Assembly: GCA_005405945.1 (NCBI GenBank)
Contig: BJHW01000001.1
Span: 2,232,001-2,296,000 of the forward strand
Source of the DNA: Streptomyces violaceusniger
GTDB taxonomy: Bacteria; Actinomycetota; Actinomycetes; Streptomycetales; Streptomycetaceae
DNA: 64,000 nt
Direction of reading: 5' to 3'
Part shown: piece by piece, positions 40,867 through 50,409 of the stretch
Layout of the letters: each line of letters starts with the position of its first letter
How positions within the stretch are numbered: the stretch's first letter is position 1
Translations under genes and position numbers: made by a program
Notes under the pieces: model-generated
The model's database searches: none
What the model saw: the letters and a program-made list of their open reading frames with translations, nothing else
What the model was told of the DNA's origin: nothing

Positions 40867-42927
40867 TCAGCGCCCCCGCGCCGCGTCGTCCGCCGACGGC
40901 CCTGTGCCCCCGGCCGGGGCCAGGGTGAGGAACCGCTGCTCCCACAGGCCGAACACCTCGGTGGCCAGTGCCTCCGACAGCCCGCCCACGACGGTCTTGG
41001 CCAGGTCCCCGAGCGTGGTGGTGCCGTCCACCGCGCCGAGCAGTTCGTACAGCTCGGGCGACACCTTCGCGGTCGGGCCTCCGTCGTAGTCGAGGGAGAT
41101 CTCATGGGTCTTCACTCCCGCCGAGGCGTCCGGACCGGCCGCCGTGCGCTCGACCAGCCGGGTCACCGGGCGGAATCGCGGCACCAGGGCGCCCAGGTCG
41201 GGCGAGGGCTTGGCGCGCACCAGGCAGTCCTCCACCACCAGGGCGTCCAGGTCGGTGGTCAGGAAGCTGGTCACCACGTCGTCGAGGCTCTGCACGATGG
41301 GTTCGGCGTTGTTGTTGAAGGAGGTGTTGAGGAGCACCGGGGTGCCGGTCAGCTCGCCGAACCGGCGCACCAGGCGGTGGAACCGCTCGCCCGACTCGGC
41401 CGAGACGACCTGCACCCGGGCGGTGCCGTCCACGTGGGTGACCGCGCCGAGCTCGGTACGCCGCTGCGGCAGCACCGGCACCACGAAGGACATGAACTCG
41501 TGGTGGCCCTCCGCGCCGGAGAGGTCGAAGTAGTCGGGGGCGGCTTCGGCGGTCACGACGGGGGCGAACGGGCGGAAGCCCTCGCGCTTCTTCACCATCG
41601 CGTTGATGCGGGTGCGGTTCTCCTCGGGGCGTGCGTCCGCGACGATACTGCGGTGGCCCAGGGCGCGGGGCCCGAACTCGGACCGGCCGTACGCCCAGCC
41701 GAGCACCTCTCCCCCGGCGAGGAGTCCGGCCGCGGTCTCCACGGCGTCGTCGGGGAACTCCACATCGATCAGCGGCGCCCAGTCGGCCAGCCGGGACCTG
41801 ATCTGCTCCCGGTCGCCCAGCGCCGGGCCGAGGCTCGCGCTGACCAGTCGCTTCTTCGGCCGTTGGAGGGTGCCGAGGCCGGCCGCCGCGGCGTAGGCGG
41901 CGCCCTCGCCCGCGCCCGCGTCGTGCGAGGCGGGGTGCACGAACACCTCGTCGAACAGCCCGGATTTCAGGATCAGACCGTTGAGGCTGGAGTTGTGGGC
42001 GACGCCGCCGCCGAAGCACAGGCGCGACAGGCCACTGGTCTTCGCCCAGTGCTGGAGGATGTGGAGCACGATCTTCTCGACCGTCTCCTGGAGCGCGGCG
42101 GCGAAGTCGCGGTGCTCTTGGGTGAACGGCTCGCCCTTGCGGCGCGGGCGGAAGCCCTCGGCGTAGAACAGCGGGCTGACCAGGTTCGGCACCATGATGT
42201 TGCCGTGCAGTTCGTACTCGCCGTTGTCGTGGAGGGTGTAGAGCTTGGAGAAGGTGTCGCGGTAGGTCTCGGGGTTGCCCCAGGGGGCCAGGCCCATCAC
42301 CTTGTACTCGTCGCCGAAGCCGTAGCCGAGCAGATAGGTGGCGTTCAGATAGAGCCCGCCCAGTGACTTGGGCACGGGGTAGTCGGCCAGCTTCTCCAGA
42401 TGTGTGCCCTCGGCCCGGTAGACGGTGCCGGAGTGCAGCTCGCCACGCCCGTCCAGCACCAGGACCAGGGCCGAGTCCATGCCGGAGTGCAGATACGAGG
42501 AGTACGCGTGTGCCTCGTGGTGCGGTACGTACACCAGCTTCTCGTCCGGCAGGTCCCAGTCCAGGCCCTCCTTCAGCCGCTCCCGGATCAGCTCCCGGGA
42601 GTAGCGCAGCGGCACCCGCGGATATTCGGTGTAGAGGTGGTTGAGGACGGTGTCGATGTGGTTCTCGGGAAAGTAGTAGCCGACCGCGTCGACGTCCTCG
42701 GGCCGCGCACCGGCCAGGGCCAGGCACTCGCGGACCGCGTTGAGGGGAAATTTCGTCGTCTTTTTGATCCGGTTGAGCCGCTCCTCCTCCACCGCGGCCA
42801 CGAGTTCGCCGTCGCGGATCAAGGAGGCCGCCGAGTCGTGGAAGAAGACCTCGCCCAGCTGCGGCACCACATCGGTGTCCGCGGCGGAGAAGTTGCCGTT
42901 GAGCCCGAGCACAAGCACAGTGATCAC
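40867..42927 (-). CDS. gdmN: Carbamoyltransferase (NodU/CmcH/TobZ family), 7-O-carbamoylation
   Basis: This 686-residue enzyme transfers a carbamoyl group from carbamoyl phosphate, via carbamoyl-adenylate, to the C7 hydroxyl of the ansamycin. Family features are [13 protein letters not shown] with [15 protein letters not shown] (residues 28-62), the metal-binding HHEAH (136-140) followed by LVLDGRGE, the nucleotide-site motif [14 protein letters not shown], and the [16 protein letters not shown] block typical of the YrdC-like part. The last 90 or so residues extend past that core and contain [16 protein letters not shown]. The start is GTG at 42927. No good ribosome site is visible upstream. 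It lies 51 bases after the gdmH stop in the same operon. Confidence 0.93.
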   Translation of the reverse strand: MITVLVLGLNGNFSAADTDVVPQLGEVFFHDSAASLIRDGELVAAVEEERLNRIKKTTKFPLNAVRECLALAGARPEDVDAVGYYFPENHIDTVLNHLYTEYPRVPLRYSRELIRERLKEGLDWDLPDEKLVYVPHHEAHAYSSYLHSGMDSALVLVLDGRGELHSGTVYRAEGTHLEKLADYPVPKSLGGLYLNATYLLGYGFGDEYKVMGLAPWGNPETYRDTFSKLYTLHDNGEYELHGNIMVPNLVSPLFYAEGFRPRRKGEPFTQEHRDFAAALQETVEKIVLHILQHWAKTSGLSRLCFGGGVAHNSSLNGLILKSGLFDEVFVHPASHDAGAGEGAAYAAAAGLGTLQRPKKRLVSASLGPALGDREQIRSRLADWAPLIDVEFPDDAVETAAGLLAGGEVLGWAYGRSEFGPRALGHRSIVADARPEENRTRINAMVKKREGFRPFAPVVTAEAAPDYFDLSGAEGHHEFMSFVVPVLPQRRTELGAVTHVDGTARVQVVSAESGERFHRLVRRFGELTGTPVLLNTSFNNNAEPIVQSLDDVVTSFLTTDLDALVVEDCLVRAKPSPDLGALVPRFRPVTRLVERTAAGPDASAGVKTHEISLDYDGGPTAKVSPELYELLGAVDGTTTLGDLAKTVVGGLSEALATEVFGLWEQRFLTLAPAGGTGPSADDAARGR

Positions 42928-42978
42928 CCAAACCAGTCAGAGGCGAACGCGAGGATCCGGGGCGGAAGCACCCGCCGG

Positions 42979-44097
42979 TCAGCGGGAGTGCGGCAGCGCC
43001 GCGTCGGCGAGTTCAGGCGCGGTCAGCCGCAGCGTCGTCGGGGCCGGCTGGACCGCGGGGGTGAGGTGGAGGCGTTCGACCCCCTCCTCGCCGGGAACCG
43101 CGAGGGCGGAGGTGCACCCGCAGGTGGTGTCGGCGAACCCGGCGAAGCGGTAGGCGACCTCCATCATCCGGTTGCGGTCGGTGCGCCGGAAGTCGGCGGC
43201 CAGGTGCACTCCGGCCCGCGCCGCCTGATCGGCCAGCCAGTTCAGCACGGTGGACCCGGCGCCGTAGGAGACCACTCGGCAGGAGGTGGCGAGCAGTTTC
43301 AGATGCCACACCTTCGGGTGCCTCTCCAGCAGCACGATGCCGACGGCCCCGTGCGGGCCGAACCGGTCGGCCATCGTGATGACCAGCACCTCGTGGGCAG
43401 GGTCGGTGAGCAGTCCGCGCAGTACGGAGTCGGGGTAGTGCACCCCGGTGGCGTTCATCTGGCTGGTGCGCAGGGTCAGTTCCTCGACCCGGGACAGCTC
43501 CCGCTCGGTGGCGCGGGCGATGGCCATCCGGATGTCCAGGGTGCGCAGGAACTCCTCGTCAGGGCCGCTGAATTCGGCCCGCTCGGCGTCCCGGCGGAAC
43601 CCCGACTGGTACATGGTCCGGCGCTGCCGCGAGTCCACGGTGACCACGGCGGGGCTGAACTCGGGCAGTCCGGTGAGCCCGGCCACGTCCTCGGCCGGGT
43701 AGCAGCGCACCTCGGGGAGCCGGTACGCGACCTCGGCTCGTTCGGCCGGCTGGTCGTCCACGAAGGCCATGGCGCGGTGCGCGAAGTTCAGCCGCTCCGC
43801 GATCGCGCGCACCGCCTCCGACTTGGGCCCCCAGCTGATGTGCGGCAGGACGAAGTACTCGGCGAGGCCCAGCGCCTCCAGGCGCGCCCAGGCGTGGTCG
43901 TGGTCGTTCTTGCTGGCGACCGACTGGAGGATGCCACGCTCGTCGAGGGTGGTGATGACATCGCGCACCCACTCGAACGGCAGCACCTCGCCGTCCTCGA
44001 GCAGGGTGCCGCGCCACAGGGTGTTGTCCAGGTCCCAGACGAGACATTTGACGGCCGTCGGCGGCTCGCTCCCGCTCACGGGCTTCCCCTCCGTCAT
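42979..44097 (-). CDS. gdmH: FkbH-like glyceryl-ACP forming protein (HAD family)
   Basis: A 372-residue enzyme for the first step of methoxymalonyl-ACP synthesis. It takes 1,3-bisphosphoglycerate, removes phosphate and loads the glyceryl group onto the discrete ACP GdmJ. The HAD motif VWDLDNTLWRG (about residues 19-29) supplies the nucleophilic Asp, and FVDDQPAERAEV is a later family motif. The C-terminal half resembles the acyltransferase-like FkbH part (VEELTLRTSQMNATG). The ATG at 44097 follows GGAGGAAGG and overlaps the gdmI stop as ATGA, so the two are translationally coupled. I rejected a longer leftward frame because it would run through gdmI. Confidence 0.93.
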   Translation of the reverse strand: MTEGKPVSGSEPPTAVKCLVWDLDNTLWRGTLLEDGEVLPFEWVRDVITTLDERGILQSVASKNDHDHAWARLEALGLAEYFVLPHISWGPKSEAVRAIAERLNFAHRAMAFVDDQPAERAEVAYRLPEVRCYPAEDVAGLTGLPEFSPAVVTVDSRQRRTMYQSGFRRDAERAEFSGPDEEFLRTLDIRMAIARATERELSRVEELTLRTSQMNATGVHYPDSVLRGLLTDPAHEVLVITMADRFGPHGAVGIVLLERHPKVWHLKLLATSCRVVSYGAGSTVLNWLADQAARAGVHLAADFRRTDRNRMMEVAYRFAGFADTTCGCTSALAVPGEEGVERLHLTPAVQPAPTTLRLTAPELADAALPHSR

Positions 44098-45226
44098 GCT
44101 TGCACCTTCCTCCGCGTGTGCTGGGTCGGCTTCCGTGTGTGCTGGGCCAGGATGAGCTGGCAGATCTCGCTGGTGCCCTCGATGACCTCCATCAGCTTCG
44201 CGTCGCGGTACGCCCGGGCCACCACATGGCCGTCGGAGGCCGCGGCGGACGCCAGGAGCTGTACGGCGCGGGCCGCGCCCTCGGCCGCCTCGCGCGAGGC
44301 CACGTACTTCGCGTGCACCGCGTCCACCGCCATGTCGGGCGAGCCGGTGTCCCAGGAGGCGCTGGCGTGTTCGCAGGCCCGGGTGGCGTGTCGCTCCGCG
44401 ACATACAACTCGGCCAGGTGCCGGGCCACCAACTGGTGCTCGGCGAGTACGCGGCCGGACTGCTCCCGGGTCGTGGTGTGTGCCGCGGCGGCGTCCAGGC
44501 ACGCGCGCAGGATGCCGACACACCCCCACGCCACGGACATCCGCCCGTAGGTGAGCGCGGCGGTGGTCGCGAGCGGCAGCGGCAGCCCGGTGCCACCGAG
44601 TACGTGATCGGCGGGCACCCGGACCGCGTCCAGGGTGATGTCCGCGTGGCCGGCGGCGCGGCAGCCCAGCGGATTCGGCACCCGTGTGATGCGGACCCCG
44701 GGGGCCCCGGCGGGAACGACCACGGCCGTGGCACCGCCCCGGTATGTCCCGAACACCACCAGCAGATCGGCGTAGTGGGCTGCGGTGATCCACACCTTCC
44801 GCCCGGTGACGACCACCTGTGCGCCGTCGTCGGCGATCTCGGTCTCCATCGCCGACAGGTCGCTGCCCGCCCCGGGCTCGCTGAACCCGACCGCCGCCAG
44901 GTCGCCGGAGGTCAGCCGGGGTAGGAAGGTGTCCCACTGCTCCGGGCCGCCGAGCCTCCGCACGGTCCAGGCCGCCATGCCCTGCGAGGTCATCACGCTG
45001 CGCAGGGAGCTGCACCGGGCGCCGACCCGCGCGGTGAGCTCCCCGTTGGCCCGGCTGTCCAGGCCGGTGCCGCCGTGTTCGGGGCCGACCTGTGCGCACA
45101 GCACTCCGGAGGCGCCGAGTTTGACCAGCAGGTCGCGGGCAGCTCTCCGGCCACGTCCCAGGCGTCGGCCCGGTCGCCGATCAATCCGCTGACCAGTTCC
45201 GCGTGGCTGGTGGCGGCGTCGGTCAC
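44094..45226 (-). CDS. gdmI: Acyl-CoA/acyl-ACP dehydrogenase (FkbI-like)
   Basis: A flavin acyl-dehydrogenase-like enzyme of the methoxymalonyl-ACP pathway. It is thought to oxidise the ACP-bound three-carbon unit together with GdmK. Recognisable parts are GFSEPGAGSDLSAMET (FAD/substrate region), GRKVWITAA, and the C-terminal RDAKLMEVIEGTSEICQL with the usual glutamate. The frame breaks near 45138 (GCTGCCC should be GCTGCCCC on the coding strand). Before it the protein reads MTDAATSHAELVSGLIG, after it LLVKLGASGVLCAQVGPEH. With one base restored it is 1134 bases, or 377 residues. The GTG start at 45226 overlaps the gdmJ stop by 4 bases (GTGA). Confidence 0.9.
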
Positions 45227-45498
45227 GGCTGTGCCTCGCGCAGCCGCAGGACCATCGCGGTCATCGCGTTCACCGTGCGGAAGTTGTCCAGCGCCAGGTC
45301 GGGGCCGCTGATCACCACGTCGAAGGACGACTCCAGGTGTACGACCAGCTCCATGGCGAACATCGAGGACACGGCGCCGCTGCTGAACAGATCGGTGTCC
45401 GGGTCCCAGGTCTGCTTGGTGCGCTGTTCGAGGAACCGCTGCACCTCCTGCGCCACCGTCTCGGCGGTGTGGCTGCCCGGCTTCGATGAGATGGTCAC
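45223..45498 (-). CDS. gdmJ: Discrete acyl carrier protein for methoxymalonyl
   Basis: A 91-residue FkbJ-type ACP that carries the glycerate-derived unit while it is oxidised and O-methylated, and then donates methoxymalonyl to the module 2 and 5 ATs. The phosphopantetheine region reads DLFSSGAVSSMFAMELV (about residues 40-56), matching the FkbJ pattern SGxVSS rather than the PKS-type GFDSL. The GTG start at 45498 follows GGGAAGGAA and overlaps the gdmK stop (GTGA). The GTG start of gdmI overlaps its own stop in the same way. Confidence 0.92.
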   Translation of the reverse strand: MTISSKPGSHTAETVAQEVQRFLEQRTKQTWDPDTDLFSSGAVSSMFAMELVVHLESSFDVVISGPDLALDNFRTVNAMTAMVLRLREAQP

Positions 45499-46361
45499 GC
45501 CAGTTCCTTCCCGTATGCGTAGAACCCGCGGCCCGACTTGCGGCCCAAGTGGCCGTCGCGGACCTTCTCCAGCAGCAATTCGCTCGGCGCGCACCGGGAG
45601 TCTCCGGTGCGCATCTGTAGCACGCGCAGCGAGTCGGCGAGGTTGTCCAGGCCGATCAGATCCGCGGTGCGCAGCGGCCCGGTGCGGTGGCCGAGGCACT
45701 CCCGCATGAGGTCGTCCACGGCCTCCACGGTCGCCGTGCCCTCCTGCACCACCCGGATCGCGTCGTTGATCATCGGGTGCAGCACCCGGCTGGTGACGAA
45801 CCCCGGCCCGTCGCCGACGACGACCGGCTTGCGCTCCAGCACACGCAGCAGATCCGTCACGGCGGTCATCACCGCCTCCCCGGTACGGGGGCCGCGGATC
45901 ACCTCCACCGTGGGGATCAGATAGGGCGGGTTCATGAAGTGGGTGCCGACCAGCCGCGCCGGATCGGCGACGAAACCGGCCAGTTCGTCGATCGGGATGG
46001 ACGAGGTGTTCGAGATCAGCGGCACCTGGGCTCCGGTGAGCCCGGCGACCGCCTCGAGCACCTTGGCCTTGGTGGGGATGTCCTCGGTGACGGCCTCCAC
46101 CACGGCGGTGGCGTCCCGGCCGTCGGCCGGGGACCCGGTGACCGTCAGCTCGCCCCGCGGGCGGCCGGCCGGCAGGGCTCCCATGAGCTGGGCCATGCGG
46201 AGCCGTTCGGTGACGGCGGCCCGCGTCCGGCCGGCCCTGGCCTCGTCCACCTCGACGACCGTCACCGGGATTCCGTGGCCGACGGCGAGCGAGGTGATTC
46301 CCAGTCCCATCGTTCCTGCGCCCAGCACCATGAGCCGCGGCGCTTCCGCATGTCCGCTCAT
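45495..46361 (-). CDS. gdmK: 3-hydroxyacyl dehydrogenase (FkbK-like)
   Basis: A 288-residue NAD-dependent dehydrogenase, first gene of the leftward operon. The Rossmann motif GAGTMGLG lies at residues 15-22, with VTVVEVDE ending the second strand. Also visible are the family segments [12 protein letters not shown] and [18 protein letters not shown] (with the catalytic His) and [13 protein letters not shown]. It oxidises the glyceryl-ACP intermediate on the way to methoxymalonyl-ACP. The ATG at 46361 follows GGAGGCG. The operon promoter lies in the 240-base divergent gap shared with gdmG, which contains CCCCTA boxes. Confidence 0.93.
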   Translation of the reverse strand: MSGHAEAPRLMVLGAGTMGLGITSLAVGHGIPVTVVEVDEARAGRTRAAVTERLRMAQLMGALPAGRPRGELTVTGSPADGRDATAVVEAVTEDIPTKAKVLEAVAGLTGAQVPLISNTSSIPIDELAGFVADPARLVGTHFMNPPYLIPTVEVIRGPRTGEAVMTAVTDLLRVLERKPVVVGDGPGFVTSRVLHPMINDAIRVVQEGTATVEAVDDLMRECLGHRTGPLRTADLIGLDNLADSLRVLQMRTGDSRCAPSELLLEKVRDGHLGRKSGRGFYAYGKELA

Positions 46362-46601
46362 TCATCGCCTCCGCAGCGCGTTGTGAACAACGTGCCGACC
46401 ATGACACGCGCTTCCGCGTTCACGATATTGTCCGGGCGATCGCGCAAATCCCCTAAGGATCCCCCTAGACCCCCTCAGCCGGAATACGAGTGCCGGAATT
46501 CTGGAAGAGGCCATTGCGCACCGCGTCGGCAGATTCTTAGCATCGGTCGCATTGACTTTCTCTGGACCTTCCCTTTCACCTTTGCGGGGTGCGGCAATCC
46601 G
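46362..46601. promoter_or_regulatory. Divergent gdmK/gdmG promoter region
   Basis: 240 non-coding bases between the outward-facing gdmK operon and gdmG, with lower GC than the flanks. It contains the CCCCTA pair described separately. A TTGACT at about 46552 could be a -35 element for gdmG, but no convincing -10 follows. Confidence 0.75.
46450..46467. promoter_or_regulatory. Paired CCCCTA boxes, 12-base spacing (gdmK/gdmG)
   Basis: CCCCTA at 46450-46455 and again at 46462-46467 (as CCCCCTA), followed by a further CCCCCT at 46470. Read leftward they are TAGGGG, about 90-105 bases before the gdmK start; rightward they are 135-152 bases before gdmG. The same arrangement occurs before gdmP, and 19-base versions before gdmRI. 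Likely sites for the cluster LuxR-type regulators (inference). Confidence 0.6.
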
Positions 46602-47258
46602 ATGGCTCAGCAAGTCGATGTGACCGAGGAAATTCTCGGCTATGTACGGGAACTGTCCCTGCGCGATGACGAGGTCCTGGCCGGGCTGCGGGCGGAGACC
46701 GCCGGTCTGCCGGCCGCGCAGGCCATGCAGGTGATGCCCGAGGAGGGCCAGCTCCTCGGGCTGCTGGTGCGGCTCGTCGGCGCCCGTGCGGTGCTGGAGA
46801 TCGGCACCTTCACCGGATACAGCACACTGTGCATGGCGCGGGCGCTGCCGGCCGACGGCGCGCTGATCACCTGCGACATCACGCCGAAGTGGCCGGGGCT
46901 CGGCCGCCCGTTCTGGGAGCGCGCCGGAGTGGCGGACCGCATCGATGTGCGCATCGGTGACGCGAAGGACACCCTGGCCGGACTGCGGCGGGAGGGCCGG
47001 GAGTTCGACCTGGTCTTCATCGACGCGGACAAGACCGGATACGCCCACTACTACGAGGAGTCGCTGGCGCTGCTCCGGCGCGGCGGGCTCATCGTCCTGG
47101 ACAACACCCTCTTCTTCGGCCGGGTGACGGACCCGGCCGCGCAGGACGCCGACACCACCGCCCTGCGCGAGGTGAACAAGCTGCTGCGCGAGGACACGCG
47201 CGTCGAGATCACCATGCTCACCATGGGTGATGGCATCACGCTCGCGGTCAAGCGCTGA
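46602..47258 (+). CDS. gdmG: SAM-dependent O-methyltransferase (FkbG-like)
   Basis: A 218-residue catechol-O-methyltransferase-like enzyme that methylates hydroxymalonyl-ACP to methoxymalonyl-ACP. SAM motif I reads [12 protein letters not shown] (about residues 64-75). The metal-binding segment [17 protein letters not shown] and the later [12 protein letters not shown] are typical of the family. The first usable in-frame ATG after the intergenic region is at 46602; its ribosome site is weak (GCGGGGTGCGG). It is transcribed away from gdmK-J-I-H but shares their promoter region, so the five genes of this pathway can be switched together. Confidence 0.93.
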   Translation: MAQQVDVTEEILGYVRELSLRDDEVLAGLRAETAGLPAAQAMQVMPEEGQLLGLLVRLVGARAVLEIGTFTGYSTLCMARALPADGALITCDITPKWPGLGRPFWERAGVADRIDVRIGDAKDTLAGLRREGREFDLVFIDADKTGYAHYYEESLALLRRGGLIVLDNTLFFGRVTDPAAQDADTTALREVNKLLREDTRVEITMLTMGDGITLAVKR

Positions 47259-47281
47259 CACCGCCCGCACCGCACAGCCAC

Positions 47282-47319
47282 GACGGCCGTGTCCCGGGGC
47301 CTCCCGGGACACGGCCGTC
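47282..47319. terminator. Strong bidirectional terminator between gdmG and gdmRI
   Basis: ACGGCCGTGTCCCGGG (47283-47298) and its perfect complement at 47303-47318 form a 16-bp stem with a 4-base loop, plus one more G-C pair. It lies in the 66-base gap between convergent genes. Confidence 0.9.
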
Positions 47320-47324
47320 CGTCG

Positions 47325-50113
47325 TCACGCCAACTCCATGCGGTCGGCGTAGAGTTCGGTGGGCAGCTGCTCCCGGTGCTTGATGTCCAGTTTGCGGAAC
47401 ACCCGGGTCAGATGCTGCTCCACGGTGCTGGCCGTGACGTACAGTTTCCCGGCGATCTCCCGGTTGGTGTAGCCCATGGCGGCCAGCGACGCGACCCGCC
47501 GTTCGGAGTGCGTCAACCGCTCGATCCCGGTGACCGACTTCGGCATCAGCACCGTGGCCTGGGACGGGTCGTCGGCCGGCAGCCACTCCTCGTACAGCGA
47601 CGCCGCTTCGCACATCTTCGCCACGTGCCAGGCCCGGCGCATGGTCCGGCGGGCCTGCTTCTTCTCGCCGAGCGCGTGGTACGCCTGGCTGAGGTCCCAC
47701 AGCGTGCGGGCCAGCTCGTACTTGTCCTCCTGCTCGGTGAACAGCCCCACCGCCTCCCCAGCAACTGCGGCCGCCGCTTGGCCGAGCTGGTGGCCGCCAG
47801 GAGGCGCAGCGACTGCCCGCGGGCCCGGGCACCGTCCGTGTGCGGACGGCTGAGCTGCTGGTAGACCAGGATCCGGGCCTGGTCGTGGTTGCCCTGTGCG
47901 AGCCATGCCTCCGCCGCCCCGATCCGCCACGGCACCGGGTCGCAGCCGCTGCTCAGACCCCAGTCGGTGAGCAGCTCACCGCACAGCAGGAAGTCCGCGA
48001 GGGCCGCCTGGTGGCGGTTGGCCGCGAGGAAGTAGTGGCCTCGGGCGTACAGGTAGTGCAGCCCGTAGGAGCTCTTGAACATGGCGTTGGGCACGGTCTG
48101 CGCGACGTGGAACCCCGCCTCCTCGTGCCGGCCCATCCGTGTGCACGCCAGGATGAGGGAGCCGAGCGGCAGCCCGACGGCCACGCCCCACGCGCCGGGT
48201 GAGGCGTGGGTGAGGGCGGCCCGGGCCCGCTCAGCGGCCTCGTCGAGGTCGCCGCGGCGCAGGGCGATCTCCGACCTGGCCGCCGCCAGCACCGCCTGCC
48301 GCATGGGGACGTGCGGTCCGGCGCCGGTCTCGCCGAGCGCGCCCTCGCACCAGGCGGACGCGAGGTCGAGCCGGCCGCCGTAGACCAGCGCGAGCAGGGC
48401 GAACAGCCCCGCCTGCTCCTGGCATGCCGGGTCGTGGCCGAGTTGCAGTTCGCGCAGTACCTCCTCGGCGCGCCGCACGGTGTCGTGGGTCTGCCCGCCG
48501 GTGAGCACGTCCGCCAGCACCGTACCGGCCCGGGGCCACACCGCCGCCCGCGTGACCGCGGAGCCACCGTGGTGCGCCGGGGCGGTCCGGCGCTCGGCCA
48601 GCCAGGGGTAGGTGCAGGTGAGCGCCGCCTCGATGGCGTGCAGCTGGTCCGTGGCGGCGGGGTCGTCGCGCAGATGGGCGAGCAGCCCCTCCACGTCGGT
48701 CAGGCCGCCCTTCCACAGGAGCTGCATGAGGAGGGTGACGCTGTCGGGGAGGCCGAGGCGGCCGGCATGGACGGCTCGGTAGAGCGGTGCGTGGTGGCGG
48801 GTGGCGGTGGAGGGGTTGATCTTCCATTCCGCCTCGGCGAGTTTGGCCTGGAGGGCGGCGCGCCGGTCTTCGTGCGGGCACTGCGCGAAGGACTGCTCCA
48901 GCAAGTCGACGGCGATGGACGGCTCTTCGCCCACCGCCACCTGCTCGGCCACCTCCAGCAGCACCTCCGCCGGCCAGGAGTCGGGGATCTGCCCGGCGCG
49001 CACCAGGTGGCGGGCGATGGTGGTGGCGGGCCTGCCCTGGTCGTGCAGCAGCCGAGCGGCCCGCTGGTGGAGGGTCCTGCGCGCCTGCGCCGGCATGTCG
49101 TTGAGCACGCCGAGCCGTGCCACCTCGTGCCGGAACGCGCCCTCGTCCATCAGCCCGGCCCCGGTCAGCGCCGCCAGCACCTGGCTGATGGGCTCGGGCT
49201 CGTGTCCGGTCAACCAGGCGAGGTCGGCGGCGGGCAGAGAGGCGCCCACCACGGCCAGGGCGCGCACCACGTCCAGGAAGATCGGCTCATTGCGGTGCAG
49301 ACAGCTCAGGAAGGACTGGCCGTAGCCGGCCTGGCGGGGCTCGCCGTGCTCGCGGTAGTCGGACAGCAAGGTGTGCAGCAGCAGCCGGTTGCCACCGGTG
49401 GCGGCGTAGACGTCTCCTGCGCGGTGGCTCGCGGTCTCGCCCAGCTCCGCCACGACCACCTCGGCCACTTGCTCGCGAGAGAGCGGGCCCAGGCCGATGC
49501 GGTGCAGGCTCTGGGAGCGCAGCAGTTCGTAGCGGAGCGGCAGGGACGGCGCGGGCAGGCTCAGGTCGTCGGTGAACACGGCCGCGATCCGTGCCGAATC
49601 CAGGCGCCGCACCAGTTGGAGGAGGAAGTGCGCGGAAGGCCCGTCGCTGTGCCGCACATCGTCCACGGCGAGCAGCAGCGGCGTGTGCTCCGCATGGTCG
49701 ATCAGCGAGGTGCACAGCCGATGGCACAGCCGGGCGATCTCGGCCTGGTCCGCCGGATCACTGGTCCCGTGGAGGATGGCCGACAGCCCCGGCACCTCGG
49801 GCAGCCCGCCCGGTGACTTCCAGACGCCCCGGGCCAGTTGGGAGACGACGCCGAAGGGGAGGTCCTGTTCGCTGGGCGAACACGTCGCCGTGACGGCGAG
49901 ACAGTCGGCCTCCGCGGCTCGCTCGGCGAACGACCGGAGCAGGGTCGTCTTTCCGCAGGCCAGCGGCCCGTCCACGAGAAGGGCCTGCCCGGGCCGCACC
50001 GAAGAGTCACCGAATGGATGTCCGAGGTGCGCCGCGGCATTCCCTATCCTCTCCGTCGGACGGGAATTCCGCTCGGTATTCACCGGCATGGCATAGCTGT
50101 AGGGCATGTTCAT
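47325..50113 (-). CDS. gdmRI: LAL/LuxR-family pathway-specific regulator
   Basis: A large ATP-binding regulator of the LuxR family. The N-terminal Walker A is GPLACGKTTLL (near residue 50) and a Walker B-like segment is LLLAVDDVRHSD. A long helical middle follows. The C-terminal HTH reads LTHSERRVASLAAMGYTNREIA...STVEQHLTRVFRKL. The frame breaks near 47758 (a lost base in the CCCC of CGCCTCCCCAGC): QLLGEAVGLFTEQED is restored by adding one base, giving 2790 bases, or 929 residues. The ATG at 50113 follows GGGGA; in-frame ATGs at 50107 and 50089 are alternatives. I saw no TTA codon. Two pairs of CCCCTA boxes lie 100 and 200 bases upstream, so it may be activated by GdmRII or by itself. Confidence 0.92.
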
Positions 50114-50212
50114 GGTCCCCGATCGAGGTCGACGAAATGCGGACTCGCGGCCCTTGGTCAGACCAAACGTTGATCGGGAAACGATTCCATCAGCACGCCC
50201 GTACCAGCATCA

Positions 50213-50238
50213 ACCCCTACCGGAACCTCCGCCCCCTA
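50213..50238. promoter_or_regulatory. CCCCTA pair 1 upstream of gdmRI, 19-base spacing
   Basis: CCCCTA at 50214-50219 and at 50233-50238. The first box is followed by CCGGAAC, as in pair 2. On the gdmRI strand the boxes read TAGGGG and lie 101-125 bases before the start codon. Confidence 0.6.
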
Positions 50239-50308
50239 GCCGACCCCGACGCATCTCGTTTTACGCGCCGGACCGTTCTGTTATCCAGTGCGCGCACCGG
50301 GTGGTCAA

Positions 50309-50334
50309 CCCCCTACCGGGAACGTGTGCCCCTA
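50309..50334. promoter_or_regulatory. CCCCTA pair 2 upstream of gdmRI, 19-base spacing
   Basis: CCCCTA at 50310-50315 and at 50329-50334, the same 19-base spacing as pair 1. The first box is followed by CCGGGAAC. The two pairs are 96 bases apart, about nine helical turns, in the 296-base gap between the gdmO stop and the gdmRI start. Confidence 0.6.
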
Positions 50335-50409
50335 AAGCGAACGGGCCGAATACCCGTGGCGTATGGCGATTCCGGCTCGCGGCACATCGCCCCTCCGGCT
50401 CGCGGCGTA

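Noticed and set aside
42979..45099. A fused 706-residue leftward protein covering gdmI and gdmH
   Set aside because: Its first half is an off-frame reading of gdmI; the ATGA overlap at 44094-44097 marks two genes.
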